From Hymenobacter citatus (GTDB lineage: Bacteria > Bacteroidota > Bacteroidia > Cytophagales > Hymenobacteraceae), in the NCBI RefSeq assembly GCF_014333615.1, contig NZ_JACSCY010000014.1:83981-147980 (forward strand): a stretch of DNA of 64,000 nt, given 5' to 3'. The position numbers were made by a program, and so were the translations under genes. This document shows positions 61,901 through 64,000 of the stretch, in pieces (within the stretch, counting starts at the first letter, position 1; each line of letters opens with the position of its first letter). The notes below the pieces were generated by a model that searched no databases, was not told where the DNA came from, and was given only the letters and a program-made list of their open reading frames with translations.

Positions 61901-63346
61901 AACGGTGGAAACGATGATTTCGCCGGCGCCGGATTGCGGCTGCGTAAGGTAGGAGCGCGCCTGGTTGGTGGTCAGGTTGTAGCACACCACGCCATTGCGC
62001 GTGCCGTACCACAGCAGGTTGCGGGCCTCTTCCTTAAAGATGGCGTTGATGTAGTTGGTCGGCTGCCGCGGTTGCCCCAGCAGCAGTTGGCGGATGCTGG
62101 CGAAAGGCTTCTGCCGCAGGTTCACCCAGTTCAGTCCCCCATCCGACGCGCACAGCCACACGATCTGGTTACGGTCTTCCACAATCTGGTAGATCTGCTC
62201 GGAGGTGAGGCTGTTGGGCGCCCCATCGCGGGGCAGGAAGCGGTGCGGCGGACCCACTTGCAAAGGCGGGCGGTTGGCCACGGCGGGCCCGGTTTCCCAC
62301 ACGTACAGGCCGGTGGTGGTGCCTACCCACAGGCGGTTGAAGGAATCGACGAGCAGCGTTTGCAGCAGCGGCAGCTGCTCGGGCAGGGGCGTGGCCCGAA
62401 GCTCTTCCGGCCGCCTACCCGCGGCTCCGGGCACCCACCACACCTGGTGCTCGGTGCCCACCCACAGGTTGCCGCGCCGGTCGAGGTGCAGGGCCCGCAC
62501 GCTGGCCGCGGCCACGGCGGTAGGGCGGGCCACCCAAGGCTGCACCCGACTATCAACCACGTGCAGGCCGGCCGACGAGCCAATCCAAACCGCGCCCTGC
62601 GGATCGACGGTCAGCGCCCGCACCGCGAAGGCCTCCGCCCCAACGCCCGCGGGCCGCACCGCCGCAATCTGCTGCACCTGCCAGGGGCTGGGCCCTACCG
62701 TGAGCACAAACAAGCCCTGGTTGGTGCCCACCCACAGGCGGCCCGCCGCGTCGCAGGCCAGGGCGGCCACGTCGGCCTGGGCCAGCTGGCGCAGCAGGGC
62801 GTGGCCGGCCCGCGAAAGACCCGCACGCGCCACCAGGCGCGCAAACCGGTCGTGGTTGGCCTGGTACACGCTCAGGCCCGCCAGCTCGGTGCCTACCCAC
62901 AGCCGCCCCCGCGCATCCGCAAGCAGCGTGCGGATGCGGTTAGCCGACAACCCGTTCAGCGCGTTGACGGGCAGCACGTAGGGCTTGAGCGTGTAGCCGT
63001 CGTAGCGGTCGAGGCCCCGGTTAGTGCCCACCCAGATAAACCCGGCCTGGTCTTGCGCCACGGCCATGGCGTCGCTGTGCGCCAGCCCATCTTCAATGGT
63101 AAGGTGCTCGAAGCGCAGCTTGCTCGCCGGGGAGGGTTGCGCCAGGGTAGGGCCAGCCACCGCCAGCATCAGCATCAACATCAACAGCAGCCAGTAGCAA
63201 GCAGTTGACCAGCCTGGCGTAGGCCGCCCACGCCGCTGTAGCTGCCTGATAAGCTGATCGTAACGAAGAAGGGTGGAGGGGAAGAGCAAGAATAAATGCG
63301 CAAAAAAATAGTCGACCGTAGAAGCTAGCAACACGAATATAAGCAA
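58955..63346 (-). CDS. Hybrid two-component sensor/regulator (HTCS)
   Basis: 1463 residues. A hydrophobic signal/anchor (about 51-70, ending AGPTLAQ) is followed by a periplasmic beta-propeller of Reg_prop repeats (GFIWVGTNRGLDRYDGY, GRLWVGTELAGLSVY and many more, about 85-760). A Y_Y_Y domain (about 785-858) and a membrane helix (about 872-895) come next. The kinase has FFTNISHELRTPLTLILGPL, with the His about 933, VTVADTGAGI and GTGIGLALAKQFAERHGG. A receiver (TLLLVEDNEDVRAYL, phospho-Asp in VVSDVMMPRSDG) and a C-terminal AraC helix-turn-helix (VAFQVGIADEKYFRKTFQKV) complete it. HTCS proteins sense imported oligosaccharide and activate their PUL. No ATG start fits; TTG at 63346 or another alternative start must be used. 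Confidence 0.85.
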   Translation of the reverse strand: MLIFVLLASTVDYFFAHLFLLFPSTLLRYDQLIRQLQRRGRPTPGWSTACYWLLLMLMLMLAVAGPTLAQPSPASKLRFEHLTIEDGLAHSDAMAVAQDQAGFIWVGTNRGLDRYDGYTLKPYVLPVNALNGLSANRIRTLLADARGRLWVGTELAGLSVYQANHDRFARLVARAGLSRAGHALLRQLAQADVAALACDAAGRLWVGTNQGLFVLTVGPSPWQVQQIAAVRPAGVGAEAFAVRALTVDPQGAVWIGSSAGLHVVDSRVQPWVARPTAVAAASVRALHLDRRGNLWVGTEHQVWWVPGAAGRRPEELRATPLPEQLPLLQTLLVDSFNRLWVGTTTGLYVWETGPAVANRPPLQVGPPHRFLPRDGAPNSLTSEQIYQIVEDRNQIVWLCASDGGLNWVNLRQKPFASIRQLLLGQPRQPTNYINAIFKEEARNLLWYGTRNGVVCYNLTTNQARSYLTQPQSGAGEIIVSTVFQSSNGTLWFGTRGHGLVALTRPSGHEQLTTYTILDQGAVDLRQADIESIVEDRFGTLWLGTRGSGLFHLSQQGQLLGAHQAAGRALPSSRFTFLLYDRTQDVLWASTTDAGLLKLRVTPDSVLLRRQFAYHSPPGQRLPVNYVWPLLLDRQGALWVGTIGGGLQQLMTDAQGRETIRSYQQWLPASDVESLLADDDGNLWIGGNGLYCFQPRTHRYLHYDVSDGLQSNAFKVGAAYRAQDGTLYFGGKNGISYFQPRTVFPNPVPPTVQLMGLQINNEPVGVGTRLHGRVLLRHALSVPQAVTLTAAENDFSLEFVALNFANPEKSRYAYRLEGYNPQWVFPAAGRRTASFTTLPPGQYTFWVKASNGEGAWSRPRATLHVTVLAPWYRTWWAYAAYALVALGAVAWYRRVEMAQQRLQSQLVLEQFQAEKEKELTDLKLGFFTNISHELRTPLTLILGPLEDMMADPKAGGAGQRGKLRLMQQQTHKLLALVNQLLDFRKVETGHAPLRVRYGDIVPVLTTLYGAFRLQAESQGLDYALEVPAEPVPLYVDYHKLETILTNLLANAFKYTPAPGRIELAATLVGNPGGEAVYHHRQLTGNYLSVTVADTGAGIRAQELERIFDPYHQAAPTAARPLMGTGIGLALAKQFAERHGGDLRVVSTEGEGTTFELRLPFGQQHLAPEDRPPADPTAELLDEARALLPPDAIKPEDPAASPSARPTLLLVEDNEDVRAYLRQLFEGEYTVLLAEDGLAGWEETLRHLPSLVVSDVMMPRSDGLALCQKIKQHPKTSHIPVVLLTARTAALHELEGLGVGADEYVSKPFNPQLLQAKVVGLLRNREKLREFYQRQILLEPTEIVVADADKQFLETTMAIVERNLDNPEFSVQVLAREAGMSQSLLYRRIKTATGQTAVEFIRDVRMKRAAQLLSHTHMRVSEVAFQVGIADEKYFRKTFQKVYGVLPSEYIRQQRSSREVPDSSH

Positions 63347-63923
63347 TTGGTGGCAAGGCCGCTACGCTTGCGTACCAGGATGCGGATAGCCGTCGGCTAC
63401 TCCTCCAGCGGGTGCGAAGGCTTGCACGGCGCTGGTGCCTACCTTCTTCCTGGCTGAGTGGGTTGCGCTACGCTGTAAGCAGGTGTCAAAACGCGGGCGG
63501 AGCAAAAATGGCCCGGCTTTTTTCCCGAATACTCCCGGCTCGCAGCGGAAATATCCCCGTACTCTTACGCCTACTTCCGCAGCACGCAGCGTTGCTTCTA
63601 AGCCCACCGGCCCACAACCTGTAGTCGTGCGCTGGTGAAGGCTGCACTGGGTGTTGCAGCACGAGGCAAGCGTGCCTGTAGCCCGCCATTTCGCCGGATT
63701 CGGCTGATTTGTTACCCCATGCGACTATTTCCCACAGGGCTTCACTAGCACCTTTGTTCTGCGTCTGGCCGACCACGCAAAACGGGCCTGTCGGACAACG
63801 GGCGCCTGGGCAACCAGCTATTTCTCACGCCTTTCAAGTAGCTGCCCGAACACGCTTTCGGGGTAAGCATGGGCCAAACCCCATGGGCAGATGAGTTTTT
63901 CACCACCATATTTTTCAAACACC
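63347..63923. other. Intergenic region upstream of the HTCS gene
   Basis: About 580 bases. It contains the second copy of the 131-bp repeat and presumably the HTCS promoter. No ORF in it is supported. Confidence 0.45.
63429..63559 (-). repeat. 131-bp dispersed sequence, copy 2 (inverted)
   Basis: Inverted relative of 57488-57618, roughly two thirds or more identical by eye, read on the minus strand. It points toward the HTCS gene, whose start lies 83 bases beyond. The two copies therefore face inward around the lacI-like and HTCS genes. Confidence 0.65.
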
Positions 63924-64000
63924 ATGAAAATCACCACCACCGGCTCCCTCGGCAACATCGCCAAACCAGTTGTTGAGCAGCTGCTAGCCGCCGGCCACGA
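63924..64000 (+). CDS. NAD(P)-binding protein, N-terminal fragment (runs off the window)
   Basis: Only about 25 residues are present: MKITTTGSLGNIAKPVVEQL then LAAGH. The TGSLGNI-type glycine loop after the first strand fits a Rossmann NAD(P)-binding domain of the NmrA/atypical SDR class. The rest lies outside the window, so no substrate can be suggested. Confidence 0.55.
   Translation, partial: MKITTTGSLGNIAKPVVEQLLAAGH

Noticed and set aside
61505..63208. 567-codon open frame opposite the HTCS gene
   Set aside because: It is the antisense shadow of the GC-rich Reg_prop propeller, with low-complexity composition and no family features.
1..64000. tRNA, rRNA, toxin-antitoxin or restriction-modification genes
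   Set aside because: I looked for their hallmarks and saw none that I could support.

Overview
The window looks like part of a large extrachromosomal replicon (or an integrated plasmid-like element) of a GC-rich member of the Bacteroidota, most likely Hymenobacter or a close relative. The evidence is the SusC/SusD pairs, C-terminal T9SS sorting domains, Bacteroidetes-type Tra proteins, a TAnnTTTG-like promoter element, and the general protein flavour. No rRNA, tRNA, CRISPR array or core chromosomal housekeeping gene was seen.

Layout. (1) 1-1800, minus strand: the edge of a Bacteroidetes conjugation cluster (TraG-like ATPase N-terminus, TraF-like and TraE-like membrane proteins, one unknown membrane protein). 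(2) 2039-6446: a small unknown protein and a 1354-residue primase-relic/TOPRIM protein whose C-terminal half holds five diverged repeats. (3) 6447-8500: an AT-rich origin with at least 12 iterons, a Rep_3-type initiator and its terminator. (4) 8668-13044: a three-gene molybdenum aldehyde oxidoreductase operon (PaoABC type) whose 2Fe-2S subunit carries an extra N-terminal redoxin-like domain. (5) 13098-16426: a mobile-DNA patch with a serine resolvase, an intact IS1182-family element with a 4-bp target duplication, an aldo/keto reductase remnant and a frameshifted LytTR response regulator. (6) 16895-23749: a T9SS-exported GxGYxYP putative glycosidase, a YitT-family membrane protein, two small membrane proteins and an AlbA_2/Schlafen-type ATP-binding regulator.

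(7) 24212-40323: a complete beta-mannan utilisation locus. It contains an AraC regulator, a sodium/solute symporter, a GH130 mannosylglucose phosphorylase, a cellobiose/mannobiose 2-epimerase, SusC, SusD, a surface lipoprotein, two GH26 mannanases and a GH5-like enzyme. The inferred route is surface cleavage by the T9SS-anchored GH26, import through SusCD, periplasmic trimming, symport, epimerisation of mannobiose to mannosylglucose, and phosphorolysis to mannose-1-phosphate and glucose. A shared motif upstream of the symporter, the phosphorylase and susC suggests one regulon. (8) 40354-45310: an ankyrin pseudogene, a DUF4932 metalloprotease-like lipoprotein, an MBL-fold hydrolase and a MarR-GNAT fusion with a palindromic operator.

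(9) 45523-63346: a second polysaccharide locus. It has a GH76 alpha-mannanase with CBM6 and five Ig-like repeats, a GH2 beta-galactosidase, SusD, SusC, a frameshifted LacI regulator and a 1463-residue hybrid two-component sensor. It carries a near-perfect 80-bp inverted repeat between susD and GH2. A 131-bp sequence is present in two inverted copies, each upstream of and pointing into one of the two regulators. The window ends in the first codons of an NAD(P)-binding protein.
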